The notes under the pieces were generated by a model that made no database searches, was not told the DNA's origin, and saw only the letters and a list, made by a program, of their open reading frames with translations. Below are positions 47,855-58,140 of a DNA stretch of 64,000 bases, piece after piece (position 1 is the first letter of the stretch; the number at the start of each line of letters is the position of its first letter). A program made the translations under genes and the position numbers. This stretch comes from JACRDG01 sp963760985 (GTDB lineage Bacteria; Desulfobacterota; Desulfomonilia; Desulfomonilales; Desulfomonilaceae). The stretch is from positions 62,001 through 126,000 of the forward strand of contig CAVXFM010000013.1 in assembly GCA_963760985.1 (NCBI GenBank), read 5' to 3'.

Positions 47855-47930
47855 TGGTGGGCCCACCTGGGTTCGAACCAGGGACCGACCGGTTATGAGC
47901 CGGGAGCTCTACCAGCTGAGCTATGGGCCC
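47855..47930 (-). tRNA. tRNA with anticodon CAU (Ile2 or Met)
   Basis: Acceptor GGGCCCA/TGGGCCC, D-arm GCTCAGCTGGTAGAGC, anticodon stem CCGG(C)/CCGG with loop CTCATAA, T-arm GGTTCGAACC and encoded CCA. A second CAU tRNA beside the tRNA-Met at 38993 would fit the lysidine-modified isoleucine tRNA, but the identity cannot be settled by eye. Confidence 0.88.
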
Positions 47931-47950
47931 GCTTAATTCATCAATCTTCA

Positions 47951-47979
47951 ATGATAGTCGCAGCCGCAAGACCTGTCAA
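47951..47979 (-). promoter_or_regulatory. Promoter of the CAU tRNA
   Basis: On the minus strand, TTGACA (47974-47979), 17 bases, then TATCAT (47951-47956), about 20 bases before the tRNA. Confidence 0.8.
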
Positions 47980-48019
47980 GCTCGTATCAATTGACCGGGA
48001 TCGTAACTGAAGAGATTTT

Positions 48020-48631
48020 TTAGTACCCCCACCAGCGTCGGTACATTTGCTGATAATTCTGCCAGTAACTATTCGGGCCCCCCCGCCCGTAATCCTGCTG
48101 ACCCCGCATGGCCTCCGTGTACGGCATGCCCGTGTCCTTGCCTTCCACTTCTTTTACCTCAGCGAGCACCACGGTGGCTCTCTCCAGCAGGGCATTTCTC
48201 TGTTTCACCAGCTTCTTGGCTTCTTTGTTGCGCGAGTCTTTGGGGTTTCCCGTGCATTTCTGAAGCTGGGCGAATGCGCGCTGTTCCAGATTGATCATCT
48301 CTCGGCATTCCTGCCTCTTGCGGTTCAGGAGGTCTTCCTTGGCTTGCAGCGCATCAGAAATCTGCTTGGCTATGGTTCTCCCTGAGTCTGCCTCGTACAA
48401 GGGATGCTGCACGATACGCTCCGCGCGGGTCTGCTGGATTGCAGAAAATTCCTTGAGCTTCTGATCGAGTTGCTGATAAATCTGGCCCCACCGGTCTATC
48501 GCCGCGGCGCACGCGGCATCGGTACCCTGGGATCGACACGGAGAACCGAGCGCAGCGACGAGGACCAGCACGAAACCCATTGTCAAAGGCAAAGAGAGAC
48601 CCCCACGGTTGAGTTTCGCGTTCACTTCCAA
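48020..48631 (-). CDS. Exported helical protein, unknown function
   Basis: A 203-residue product with a signal peptide (LTMGFVLVLVAALGSPCRS, possible lipid attachment at Cys is not followed by a good lipobox). The mature part is mostly charged helix (RWGQIYQQLDQKLKEF, EDLLNRKRQECREMINLEQRAF) with a Tyr/Trp/Asn-rich tail ending RRWWGY. Three cysteines occur. No family recognised. Confidence 0.7.
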   Translation of the reverse strand: MEVNAKLNRGGLSLPLTMGFVLVLVAALGSPCRSQGTDAACAAAIDRWGQIYQQLDQKLKEFSAIQQTRAERIVQHPLYEADSGRTIAKQISDALQAKEDLLNRKRQECREMINLEQRAFAQLQKCTGNPKDSRNKEAKKLVKQRNALLERATVVLAEVKEVEGKDTGMPYTEAMRGQQDYGRGGPNSYWQNYQQMYRRWWGY

Positions 48632-48920
48632 GGACTCCTTTCTGCTGAATCACGTTGCAACAACATAACTATCCACAATGTCGATTACCTGCAAGCAATA
48701 TTAAACCATTTTGACATAAATTTCCAGTCAATTAATTATTATTCCTCACGATTATCACATTAACGCCCACCAGAAGTCAGAGGCAGCGGTCCAGCAATAC
48801 GAGCCTCCCACACTCGAGCTGCCGCGGCCGACGCTCCCCCGAGACGGAGGATCGGCACCGCGTTCCTTTACCCGGTGAATCATCGCTTTGGACGATGGTC
48901 ATCACCGGTGCGCATTCCGG
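48632..48920. other. AT-rich spacer
   Basis: About 290 bases, with the most AT-rich stretch of the window at 48655-48770. It should hold promoters for the minus-strand gene at 48631; no clean consensus pair was found. Confidence 0.4.
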
Positions 48921-49241
48921 TCAGTTGTTCCTTTGCTTGTCCGCTACGGTCTGCATAATTGCGGACATGCTTTCGGAAATGGCAAAATTGATGCCACCCC
49001 GGTCAAAAGACTCTTGAAGCATTTCCACAAATTCCTCAAAGGCCCCGTCGTGGTTCAGGATTATGTGTGCGTGGGTGGATTCTTGGTCCGTGAATTCCTT
49101 GTCAGGATTCTCAGCCACCAATGTCAGCGTCTCTCGCAGCTCTCTCTTATCGCCCCACAGCACGATCACATTATCCAGATAGTCGTTCATTTCCCGGATG
49201 TGTTGAATCAATGCTTCCCGACTCATAGTATCCAGTTCCAT
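48921..49241 (-). CDS. Small cytosolic protein, unknown function
   Basis: A 106-residue acidic helical protein (MSREALIQHIREMNDYLDNVIVLW, DGAFEEFVEMLQESFDRGG). AAGGAG lies 9 bases ahead of ATG 49241. No domain recognised. Confidence 0.7.
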   Translation of the reverse strand: MELDTMSREALIQHIREMNDYLDNVIVLWGDKRELRETLTLVAENPDKEFTDQESTHAHIILNHDGAFEEFVEMLQESFDRGGINFAISESMSAIMQTVADKQRNN

Positions 49242-49420
49242 TGCGTATTCTCCTTGCTCACCCGTATGCGGAAATCCCGCGAAAGGAACGAGCCACCCAT
49301 TATACGAGCGTCGTGGGATTGGTGATTGAAAGCACGCCAGATTAGGCAGCTTTTTCGGAAATTAATAGCCCAGGGGAAGCTTCTTGATCTCCCGCAGCTC
49401 ATCCGCATCCAAAGACCGGC

Positions 49421-49726
49421 TCATTGCTTGTTCCCACCGGAAGAATCTCCGTGACAGGTTTTCGACCCGCGAAGAATCTCCTGAGTCTCGGAAATGAGCT
49501 CCCTGTTCTTTTCCTGATAAGCCCTGGTCAGCTCTGCTTCCAGGTGTTTAATCAATTTCCTGGCCTGCTCCGGGGTCTCGAGAAAGAGGGCAGGATCGTA
49601 CCTACTGCCTCGCCTCTCTCGGGGGTTCCACCGTACCATGATTTCGTTGATATGTTCGCGCAGCATTTGACTTGCAATTCCCTTTGCACATTCGGAAGGC
49701 CGCGGTTCAACGGACAAGATCCACAC
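49421..49726 (-). CDS. Small hypothetical protein
   Basis: About 100 residues, with REHINEIMVRWNPRERRGSR and a charged helix KLIKHLEAELTRAYQEKNRE. The start is uncertain; only the second half is clearly protein-like. Unknown function. Confidence 0.55.
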   Translation of the reverse strand: MWILSVEPRPSECAKGIASQMLREHINEIMVRWNPRERRGSRYDPALFLETPEQARKLIKHLEAELTRAYQEKNRELISETQEILRGSKTCHGDSSGGNKQ

Positions 49727-50312
49727 GTACTGCCCTGCCAGAGAACCCGTCCGCTACAACCAAGGCTTGCGTTGCGCCTTCCGCCTTCAGGCGGTCACGC
49801 ATGTTACACTACCAGACACAGAAATTCAATCGTTGCTTCATGCCGAACAGGTCCTCTGGACATAGCGGGGACGCTGTTGCGGAACGCAATACTTTCGCGT
49901 ATGCGTGCCACGCTGGGGCGGGCTTCCGCGTTTTTCCCTGCATCCTGGGACCCTCACGCGTGTCATGTCAGGCTTCCCGGACCCAGCCCGTGAGTCGCAG
50001 ATCGTGGCGACAGGTTTCATTGATTGTCACCACGGGCCGGTTTCGCCACATGCTCCTCTCGGCCCGCAGACTCATGCCCACCAGGCCGTCCTCAAAAGCG
50101 ATCATTATTGAGCTTAATGCCGGTTTCCGCAAAAGCAAGCAAGACCGGTCCCGCGTCCTGTGCCCACAGCGCGCCCCGACTGCGTTCCGCGGTGAAGGAC
50201 CTGATTTCTCGCCAAAGGGGTTTCCCGGTCTGACGGGAATTGCTATACTCCCTTTGCCTCGGGACCGAGGAAACCCTGTGGGCCTTTCGAAAAAGCGTGC
50301 GGCGGCGGAAAG
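49727..50312. other. Intergenic region without a recognised gene
   Basis: Nearly 590 bases. ORFs in several frames are open but overlap each other on both strands and none looks like a protein family. Confidence 0.4.
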
Positions 50313-50879
50313 ATGGGTCTCCACGACATACCAAGCGAGAGAGACTGTTTCGGGCTCCTGGAAAAGTACCAGACTCCACATCACATCGTGATGCATTCCA
50401 GGAAGGTCTGGGAAGTGGCGCAGGTGCTGGCAGAAGGACTGCGGGTGAAGGATATTCCGCTGGACATGGCCCTGGTCCGAGCCTCCTGCCTCCTACACGA
50501 CATTGGCAAGTATCCATGCATCCTGGATGGAAGCGGCTATCACGATATCAGGGGGGAACAGATCCTTCAGCAGGAAGGTTTCCCCGCGGTGGCGCGCATT
50601 GTGGTGCAACACGTGATCCTCAGGGCTGACCCCGAGGATGGTCTCCGGGAGGAACACGTCCTTTTCTATGCGGACAAACGCGTGGTGCATGACCAATTGG
50701 TCAGTTTGGATCGGAGATTTGAGTACCTCGAGGAAACGTACGGCAAGACATCAGGAGCAGTCAAAGGATTGCTGGCCATGAAGGACCAAACCGTACGACT
50801 GGAGCAGACGATTTTCGTTCACCTTGATTTCGCACCTGCGGAAATGAAGGCCATGCTCGCACGAACCAAGAGCCTCTGA
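50313..50879 (+). CDS. HD-domain phosphohydrolase
   Basis: A 188-residue HD protein: IVMHSRKVWEVAQVLAEGL gives the first histidine, CLLHDIGKYP the HD pair and QHVILRAD the later histidine, with the final Asp in FYADKRVVHD. It belongs to the small stand-alone HDIG group, thought to act on nucleotides or phosphomonoesters. The substrate is unknown. Confidence 0.85.
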   Translation: MGLHDIPSERDCFGLLEKYQTPHHIVMHSRKVWEVAQVLAEGLRVKDIPLDMALVRASCLLHDIGKYPCILDGSGYHDIRGEQILQQEGFPAVARIVVQHVILRADPEDGLREEHVLFYADKRVVHDQLVSLDRRFEYLEETYGKTSGAVKGLLAMKDQTVRLEQTIFVHLDFAPAEMKAMLARTKSL

Positions 50880-51283
50880 AACGACTCCCCTGGGAAGTTG
50901 GCGGATTTTCAGGCAAAGCCTGTTCCTTGTTGCCCGGTTCATGCGTGTTCAACTTGACTTCTTGAAAATTGGTTCTATGCTCCGGAAGGGCCTCCCGGCC
51001 GGCACCATACGTCACCCGGCTGCAGTGGGGCTTGAATTTGAGAGGAACATCTGCTATTATCTGGCGGTTCCTTTAGTTTTCTGATGTGATTGTTTTGATC
51101 GCTGTCGCGATTGAGGATTCACAAGGTTGATGTTTATTCTGCATCATTGGGGGGAAAAAGTGGTGGTGGGAGCCATCACTCATAGTGCGGAACCGTCCCG
51201 ACGCGCATAGCGCGGCACGGGGCCTGGCGTCAGGCAAAGCTTGACCTGTCATACTTACGATAGGTTACCAAATTTATTAGGGT
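50880..51283. other. Intergenic region
   Basis: About 400 bases before the exported NAGPA-like gene. Nothing recognisable. Confidence 0.4.
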
Positions 51284-52487
51284 ATGAGACGGTGTGACAT
51301 GACGAATACTTTGGTGAGGCTGCTGATTGTTTCTGGTGAGTTTCACGCTCTTATGCGCAACAGAATCTCTGGCAGGGCCCAAAAAGGCCCCCTTTCAGAG
51401 GCACGCGAAGATCAACACCCTTCCGGAAAACGTCCGATCGGACGATGCGATCCCTGAGGAAGTGGTCGTGCCGAAGTGGCTCGATCAATTGCTTGCTCGT
51501 ACAATCCCCGACGAGGGAACTGACAAACTCCAGAAGGAATTCGAATCTACGGTTGCGACTCCCGAACCCGAGGCAACTGCTGAACCAAACGACCCATTTT
51601 TTCCCAGGCCTGCGGACATTCCGCCTCTGTATACCTCGCCGGTTCTCGAGGGAGAAGGACACTGGACTACCAAGGACTTGCCTGTAGGTCGGGATGGAAT
51701 GCCGCTCTTTTACAAGACCGTGTACAGGCCCAGTGCGGAATTTCCTAATGCAGTGGTGTACATGGCGATCTTCGACATGAAGCGCCTGAAGCCGAGGTTC
51801 TTCCTCGGAGAGACCGAGCCCGGCATCTATCTGGTTTCGCACTCTGCGGAACACGAGGATCTGTCCAAGATCGTCGCGATCACCAACGCGATGTGGATGC
51901 AACAGCACGCCAGAGGAGCGGGCGCGATCTTCAGGGGTCAAGTTGTCTATCCCATGGTCCCGGGAATGGCCACTCTGGTTATTTATCAGGATGACTCAGT
52001 GGACATCGTCGAGTGGAGTGACGACATCCCCATTCGGCTCGTCAAAGACGCGAGACAGTTGCGCCACCTAATCGTCAAAGACTCCATGGTCGTGGAAAAG
52101 GTGTGTAAGAACGGCAAGGTAATGGACTCGGAAATCGGCCTGGGCGGATTCCTGGTGGATGACAGCGGCAGAAGCACCATGTCCAGCAAGTTCTGGTTCC
52201 TTGCCAATCGGACCGCGTTCGGCATCCGGGAAGATGGAAACCTCGTGTTCGCAATGGGCCATCACGTGGGCACCAAGGACCTCGCCAAGGCGCTCGTGCT
52301 TGCCGGCTGTAAGAGAGCAATTCATGGGGATGCCAACAAGCATAACACGGTCTGTAACTTCTATTTCAGAAACGAGCGGGACAAAATCGTCAAACGGGAC
52401 AGACTCTCTCCGGAACAACTCCAGTACACCTTGACGCGATATGACCAGGGGTACAGCAAGGACTTCTTCGCGTTTTACGAGAAGTAG
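51284..52487 (+). CDS. Exported phosphodiester glycosidase-like (NAGPA/DUF2233) protein, signal peptide frameshifted
   Basis: The main frame is open from TTG 51327 to 52487 and gives 386 residues. Its C-terminal half has NRTAFGIREDGNLVFAMGHHVGTKDLAKALVLAGCKRAIHGDAN, the pattern of NAGPA-type phosphodiester glycosidases (G-x-x-DG-L, then a Gly-Asp-rich turn). Upstream, ATG 51284 (RRCDMTNTLVRLLI) reads in another frame straight into FLVSFTLLCATESLAG, so an indel near 51326-51330 probably breaks a normal signal peptide. A linker rich in Pro and Glu precedes the domain. It acts outside the cytoplasm; substrate unknown. Confidence 0.65.
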
Positions 52488-52720
52488 CACCTCGAACCCC
52501 GTCGGTCAGTGGGGCATATTCCTCACACCGCGGCAACGAGAAGTCCGAGGGACAGACCATCCCAACCGGCGCCACGAAGAATCAAAGCGTTTTCTCCCTC
52601 GTACGCTCGGGGGGCGGACTTTCACGGAGAGCTTTTTCCTCGCAGCCGGAGCTGAAAGTCGTCGGAATTCAGGCCTCGCTCCACATTTCGGAAACCCATT
52701 GCCATATACCACTGCCACAC

Positions 52721-52951
52721 ATGGAGCCTCCATTGACCCAAGCAGGAACCGCAGCAATCATCAGCCTCCTGATCCCGGGCGGTGGCCAGATCTACAATGG
52801 TGACTTCCTCAGAGGCGTCTTTTGGCTGGTCGTCACACCGGGGCTTTGGTTGGGAACCGGTGGGACCCTGGGCTGGGTTTTTCATCTTATCGCCGCGTTC
52901 ACCGCGTATCGCCGCGGGACAAGGTACATGAGCGGCGAGCTGCCCACGTAA
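52721..52951 (+). CDS. Small TM2-like membrane protein
   Basis: A 76-residue protein with two helices, GTAAIISLLIPGGGQIYNG and FWLVVTPGLWLG, ending in GTRYMSG. The GGGQ-IY-G-x-x-x-G pattern is typical of small TM2-domain proteins. Function unknown. Confidence 0.7.
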   Translation: MEPPLTQAGTAAIISLLIPGGGQIYNGDFLRGVFWLVVTPGLWLGTGGTLGWVFHLIAAFTAYRRGTRYMSGELPT

Positions 52952-53159
52952 GAGCCGACGCAGGAGCGGTCACGCGGTCCTTGCGACACGGGGCCTGCCG
53001 TGAGCACTTTTGGCTCCTTTTCCGCTCCATCAGGTCATTCCGTAAACGTGCGAACCCGTGAAACCGCAGGAACGTTCTTACCGTGACTTTTCTTTGTCGT
53101 AAAACCACCGTATACTCCAGAAGAGAACCTTCACGAACTCTCGCGTAACGGAGCCAGAA

Positions 53160-54362
53160 GTGCGCAACAAAAAGCCCCGTATCATCATATTTTCCGGAAA
53201 AGGCGGAGTCGGCAAGACCACCATCGCAGCAGCCACGGCATTGCGATGTGCGGAACAAGGGCTCAAGACCATTGTGATATCCGTTGACCTCGCGCATAGC
53301 CTGTCAGACGGATTCAACCTGGACATTGACCTCCATGACCGCAATCTCGGCAAACCCAGACCTGTGAGAGAGAACCTGTGGCTTCAGGAAGTCGAAATCC
53401 AGGAAGAGCTGGAGAACCACTGGGGAGAAGTCTCCAAGTACCTCGCGGCTTTGCTCGGTTCCAGCGGAATGACCGAGGTGCTCGCGGATGAACTGGCGAT
53501 CATACCCGGAATGGAAGACGTCATCAGCCTGCTCTATATCAATCAGTACGACAGGGAAAGAACCTACGACGTCATCGTAATCGACTGCGCGCCCACCGGC
53601 GAATCGCTGCGTTTTATTAGCATGCCGTCGACCCTGGAATGGTACATCACCCGGATCTTCAGTCTTGAGCGGAGTCTCATGAAGATGGCGAGACCCATTG
53701 CCAAGCGGCTCACGGATATTCCGATTCCTGAAGACTCCTATTTTGCCTCGCTCAAGGACCTCTTTGTGAAGCTGGAAGGAGTAGATCAGGTCCTGTTGGA
53801 TCGGGAGGTCACGTCGGTGCGCCTGGTGACGAACGCGGAAAAGATGGTGGTCCGAGAAACCCAACGCGCGTTCATGTATTTTTGTCTGTACGGACTCGTG
53901 GTCGACGCGGTCATCGTAAACAGGCTTTTTCCAGAAACCCTGCAAGACGATTACTTTGCCGATTGGTTGTCGACACAGCGCAAAACCCTGAACCAGATTG
54001 GTGAAATTTTCGATCCCATCCCTGTCAGGAAGGTCAACATTCTCAGAGACGAGGTGGTGGGTCTGGAGAGACTTTCCGAAGTAGCGACCCTGGTGTACGG
54101 AGACGCGGACCCTTCGCAGTCGTTTCATCAGGATACGTTCTACGAGATCGAACAGCGTGACGGAGACTACATCCTCAAGATGAAGCTTCCCTTTGTCACG
54201 AAAGAGTACGTGGATTTGTTCAAGGAAGAGGGAGATCTTGTGGTGCGCATCGGTTCCTTCAAACGACACGTATTCCTGCCGAGGGCGTTGCTCCATCGAA
54301 AGCCTTCCAGAGCAGCACTGGCAGACAATGTGCTCTCCATCACTTTTTCTCAATTACCGTAA
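53160..54362 (+). CDS. ArsA/GET3-family ATPase with C-terminal HSP20-like domain
   Basis: A 400-residue soluble ATPase. The deviant P-loop FSGKGGVGKTTIAAATA, the switch SVDLAHSLSDGF and VIDCAPTGESLRF place it in the ArsA/TRC40 family. The last about 80 residues (YEIEQRDGDYILKMKLPFV...DLVVRIGSFKRHVFLPRAL) form the ArsA_HSP20-like beta domain found in bacterial and cyanobacterial members that are not arsenite pumps. No arsB or arsR is near. A cofactor- or protein-targeting role is more likely than arsenic export. The start is GTG. Confidence 0.9.
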   Translation: MRNKKPRIIIFSGKGGVGKTTIAAATALRCAEQGLKTIVISVDLAHSLSDGFNLDIDLHDRNLGKPRPVRENLWLQEVEIQEELENHWGEVSKYLAALLGSSGMTEVLADELAIIPGMEDVISLLYINQYDRERTYDVIVIDCAPTGESLRFISMPSTLEWYITRIFSLERSLMKMARPIAKRLTDIPIPEDSYFASLKDLFVKLEGVDQVLLDREVTSVRLVTNAEKMVVRETQRAFMYFCLYGLVVDAVIVNRLFPETLQDDYFADWLSTQRKTLNQIGEIFDPIPVRKVNILRDEVVGLERLSEVATLVYGDADPSQSFHQDTFYEIEQRDGDYILKMKLPFVTKEYVDLFKEEGDLVVRIGSFKRHVFLPRALLHRKPSRAALADNVLSITFSQLP

Positions 54363-54376
54363 TTGGAGGCGCAAAT

Positions 54377-54619
54377 ATGAACGCGTTATGGTTTATGGCC
54401 AGAGTAGCGGGCGCGGCTTTTATTGCTGCTGCGGGCGTCAACGTGTTGATGAAGCAACTGGGGCCGAAATCGTCGGACCTCGTGGCAGGCACGATTCATT
54501 TCCGCAAGGGGATGGAGGAGTTCCAGAAAGGCTTTTCCACGATAGTCTTCGGCACAGAGGAAACCTCTCCGGAAAAAGCAAAAGAGGAGCGGGAATCACG
54601 AAGAATCGTGATCGAGTAA
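54377..54619 (+). CDS. Small protein linked to the ArsA-type ATPase
   Basis: An 80-residue protein with one hydrophobic N-terminal helix (WFMARVAGAAFIAAAGVNVL) and a charged C-terminal helix (EETSPEKAKEERESRR). GGAGG lies ahead of the ATG, 14 bases after the ATPase gene, so the two are likely one operon. It may be a client or membrane anchor for the ATPase; this is inference. Confidence 0.7.
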   Translation: MNALWFMARVAGAAFIAAAGVNVLMKQLGPKSSDLVAGTIHFRKGMEEFQKGFSTIVFGTEETSPEKAKEERESRRIVIE

Positions 54620-54716
54620 TCAGCCGTTGTCCATGAGTTCCCCGGTGTGATTGAGAGGTCAAGGCTGTTCGCGCTCAGGGCCGATCAAGGCCAGCCCGCG
54701 AGTAAGGAGGGCTGCT

Positions 54717-55701
54717 TCAGATCCACCCGTGGGCTCTGTACCAGTCCGCTGTCTTTGCCACTCCCCGATCCAGAGGCGTGACAGGTCGCCATTTCAGTTC
54801 GCGGAATGCCTTTTCCGGAGAGCAGACCCACGCAATCTGCTTCATTTCGTCCAGTTTCTCCGACCTGAACAATCGGGGGATACCACTCAGCTTGCCGGCC
54901 ATATCGCCAGCCAGGGCAGCCAGCCGCATGGCTCCCAGCGGGATCGGCAGCGCCCACGCACGAAATCCCATAACTCGGGCCACGGCAAGGGCAAACTCTC
55001 TCCAAACCACCGGTTCCGGGTTTGCGAGAAAGTAGGTCTGCCCGACCGATTCAGAAGCAAGTGCCGCAGCGAGAATCCCGTCCACAAGATCTTCCACGTA
55101 CACCACGCTCACCAACCGGTCCGGTCCGGCTAAACAAGGGGCCAACCGGTCCCGCGCGCATTTGAACACGCCAAGCACATCCCTGTCTCGCGGTCCGAAG
55201 ACCGTGGGAGGTCGCACGATGGTAATAGGTACACACGTGGAGAACGAACGCGTGACCTTTTCCGCCTCCAGTTTCGACCTGCCGTACAGCGATACGGGCG
55301 ATTCCGGATCTGTTTCGGTCACCGGCGCCCCCCCTGTGTGCGATGGCCCGGCCGCGGCCTGAGAGCTGACCAAAACGAACCTCGTCACGGGACTCGTTTC
55401 CTGCTGGATGGCACACAGCTCCAGCAATAATCGGGTGAGTTCCACGTTGGACAGCGCGGTACGATTCGTAGTCAATGCCACGCGTGGCTCCTGCCATGTG
55501 AATCACCACGTCCACATGTGTGGGGCCGCTCATTTCTTCTTTGAGGTTTTCCGGCAGGACTGTGCGGACAGGAATCCCTTGAAGATGCCTCAGGGCTGCA
55601 AGGTTTCTTACCGGGCATACCACTTCACATCCTTTGCGCAGCAGCAATTCCACCATGTGGCTGCCAATGAAACCTGTAGCTCCGGTAACCAGAATTTTCA
55701 T
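54717..55701 (-). CDS. NAD-dependent epimerase/dehydratase (extended SDR), frameshifted
   Basis: Starts KILVTGATGFIGSHMVELLLRKGCEVVCPVRN with the Rossmann fold GxxGxxG. The frame changes at about 55451-55454, where GATRGIDYESYRAV must join NVELTRLLLELC; an extra C (GTCCAACG for GTCAACG) explains it. The second half has FVLVSSQAAAGPS, the YxxxK pair in SLYGRSKLEAEK and RPPTVFGPRD. Rebuilt length is 327 residues. It probably modifies a nucleotide-bound sugar or related alcohol. It lies downstream of a glycosyltransferase fusion on the same strand. Confidence 0.88.
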
Positions 55702-55834
55702 GACCAACCTTCATTCGTGAGGGGAACGCACCACCGCAGCCCCGCGTCCGGCCCGATCTCTGTACGCCGCTCTCGTGCCTTGAGCATGGCAGTGATCCCT
55801 CAAGGGGTGGAGCTAACCCTCACTCGCAATAATT

Positions 55835-58010
55835 TCAAGAGCCTGTGTCTTTCTCCGGGCTTCTCACGCGCAAGAGCAACTCGGGCGAGATTCCCCACAG
55901 GTACCCCAGTATGATAACCTGATTTCGGGCGCTTGTCTGCCAGATACCGGATCGATTCCATCGCCGGCTCGATGTCTGTGCTGCCGCATGCGCAATTCCC
56001 ACGCGACCGCGTCGTCGCACCTGTCGCACGAACTCGAAATCCTCCATGACCGGAAGCTCGGGAAATCCGCCTATTTCCCGTAACAGATGCGCTCGCACAA
56101 ACAACCCTTGGTCACCATAAGGCATCTGAAGCCAGGTGGCGCGAAAATTCGCAAGCCACTCGATGATCCTGAAGCCCCACGCGTGGCTGTCTGTGCGAAA
56201 TCGGAAGGCTCCGCCCGATACGTCCGGATAAGACAGTTCTCTCCGCACGTAGTCAGCCCAGTGAGCGGGCAGACGAGTGTCCGCGTGTAAGAACAGAAGG
56301 ATATCTCCGGTCGCCTCGGCAGCCCCGCTATTCATCTGGGTCCCACGGCCTTTTGGGCCTCGGATCGTTTTTGCCCCGAGGGATTGTGCCACGGGTAGGG
56401 TTTCGTCGACGCTTCCTCCGTCAACGACGATAATCTCCACCTCGTCCGATCGTCCGATGCTGGCGAGAGCACCGGGAAGCGTCTCCGCCTCATTGAGCGC
56501 GGGTATGATTACCGATATGCTGTCACGGTGCCCGCGAAGCGGGCGTGTGACCACGCGGGGCAAAAGCGAGGAGATCCCGGTGAACTCTCCTTTCGTCCCC
56601 GTGCTAATCTCCCCACCCTGTTCAGCACGTGGGGGGCCCGGGGGCTCTGGGGGAGCAGCGCCTGATGCAGCGTGAGCGCCTTCATCCAAGTCTTTGGCAC
56701 TTTCCCACACGGTGAGATCTTCGGGACGGTCCACGTCGCTGAGCTTCGTCAACGCAAATGCGGAAAGATTCATGCTTCTCGCGATATCCAGGGTTTGCTG
56801 CAGCACGTCGGAGGTTCCCCACGTCAGGCCTGAAAACAGCGACGGATGACTCTGTTTCATCCCTACCAGATAATACCCGCCGTCAACTGCAGGCCCAAAG
56901 ACCACATCGTGGTGAAGAAGCGCATCCAGACCTTGCGCCAACAGGCTACAGCTGATGCCAGGACAGTCGCTCCCTATGAGCAGGACACGCGTGGAGCCCT
57001 GAGCGAACGCGTCCTGAAACGCGAGGGTCATGCGCTCACCCAGATCACTGCCGCGTTGCTCGCGGTACTCAATGTCGTGGCCAAGCCATCGGCTCATCTC
57101 TATCAGGCTTCCGCCGAGGTATCTGACTTCCAGTGTGACGTGACGCCGGCGCTGGAGGTCCCGAACTCTCTTTATGATGTGTTCTGACATGAGCTGCTGC
57201 AACGCGGCAGCGCCCTGCTTTCCCAGGATCGGCGCAAGCCGGGTCTTGACCATGCCAGGCTCGGGGTAGCGAGTGAACACAATGATCCGTTCCGCGGATG
57301 ACTGGCCTTTCGACTCCGGCATAAGACCTAAGGCCGCTTTGAATATGGTAAAAAGGATCTTGGTACCCGCTCCTATCACCCCTTTTATCGTTCCAGAGAC
57401 CTTGGACTTGCCTATGCGCAGGCGGTACGACACGGGAACCTCGAGCGCCCTGAGCCCTTCCCTCGCGGCCTTGATTTGCATTTCCACGGTCCAACCATAG
57501 TCGAGAATCGCGCATGTGAAGACGGTTGAGCGCGTAAAAGCTGATTGCACGGAACGGCCCCAGATCGGTAAAATGAACCTTCCAGAGCTGCCTCATCAGA
57601 AGGCATGCGAGCCAATTACCGAAACGGGCCTGCGGCGTGAGCGCACCGGCTTTCCGATTCCCTCTCACGCGAGAACCGATCACCATGTCGGCCTTGTCCC
57701 CTGCGATGGGGTCTACCAGAGCCGCGGACTCTTCGGGATAGTCACTGTAATCGCCATCCATAAACAAGACGATGTCAGGATCCTTGAGCTGCGCGATGCC
57801 AGCCAGGCATGCCGCGCCGTCCCCGCGGTGAGGCTCGCTGATAACATAGGCTCCGTGCTCCCTCGCAATTGCCGCGGTGCAGTCTGTCGAGCCGTTGTCC
57901 GCGACTACCACCTCGTCAACCCACTCGGGGATAGCAGACAGCACTTTGCCGATTGACTTTTCTTCATTGAGCGCGGGGATTACCGCGCCGACCCTTAACC
58001 CGTTTCTCAT
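55835..58010 (-). CDS. Three-domain glycosyltransferase fusion (GT2 - TIGR04282 - TIGR04283), frameshifted
   Basis: The first GT2 domain begins at ATG 58010 (RNGLRVGAVIPALNEEKSIGKVL, VVADNGSTDCTAAIA, LFMDGDYSDYP). Its frame breaks at about 57503-57515, after FYALNRLHM, and continues as DYGWTVEMQIKAAREG. The same frame then runs without a start codon into a TIGR04282-type domain (IIVFTRYPEPGMVKTRLAPILG, LIGSDCPGIS, FGPAVDGGYYLVGM) and, after a Pro/Gly-rich linker, into a TIGR04283-type GT2 domain (ISVIIPALNEAETLPGAL, VVDGGSVDETL, FLHADTRLP, VMEDFEFVRQVRRRG). Total about 724 residues. TIGR04282 and TIGR04283 are usually neighbouring separate genes, associated with arsenosugar or radical-SAM/selenodomain loci. 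Confidence 0.85.
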
Positions 58011-58095
58011 TCCCTGTTGGTCCTCTGACAGACTTCTGTGGCGAGGCAACGTGACTTGCAGCGTCCTCTCCTCGCTATTCCTATGAAAATGCATT

Positions 58096-58137
58096 TTCGG
58101 GGGAAGGCCCTTCTTGAAAGAAGGGCCTTCCCCCGAA
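58096..58137. repeat. Perfect 20-base hairpin upstream of the GT fusion
   Basis: TTCGGGGGAAGGCCCTTCTT (58096-58115) is the exact complement of 58118-58137 across a 2-base loop. It lies about 90 bases ahead of the GT fusion start on its strand. There is no T-run directly after it on either strand, so it is not a classical terminator; a dispersed palindrome or a messenger-stabilising stem is possible. Confidence 0.7.
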
Positions 58138-58140
58138 CCC

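Noticed and set aside
53160..54362. Arsenite efflux ATPase
   Set aside because: A single ATPase half with an HSP20-like tail, no arsB, arsR or arsD nearby, and no cysteine triad visible for arsenite.
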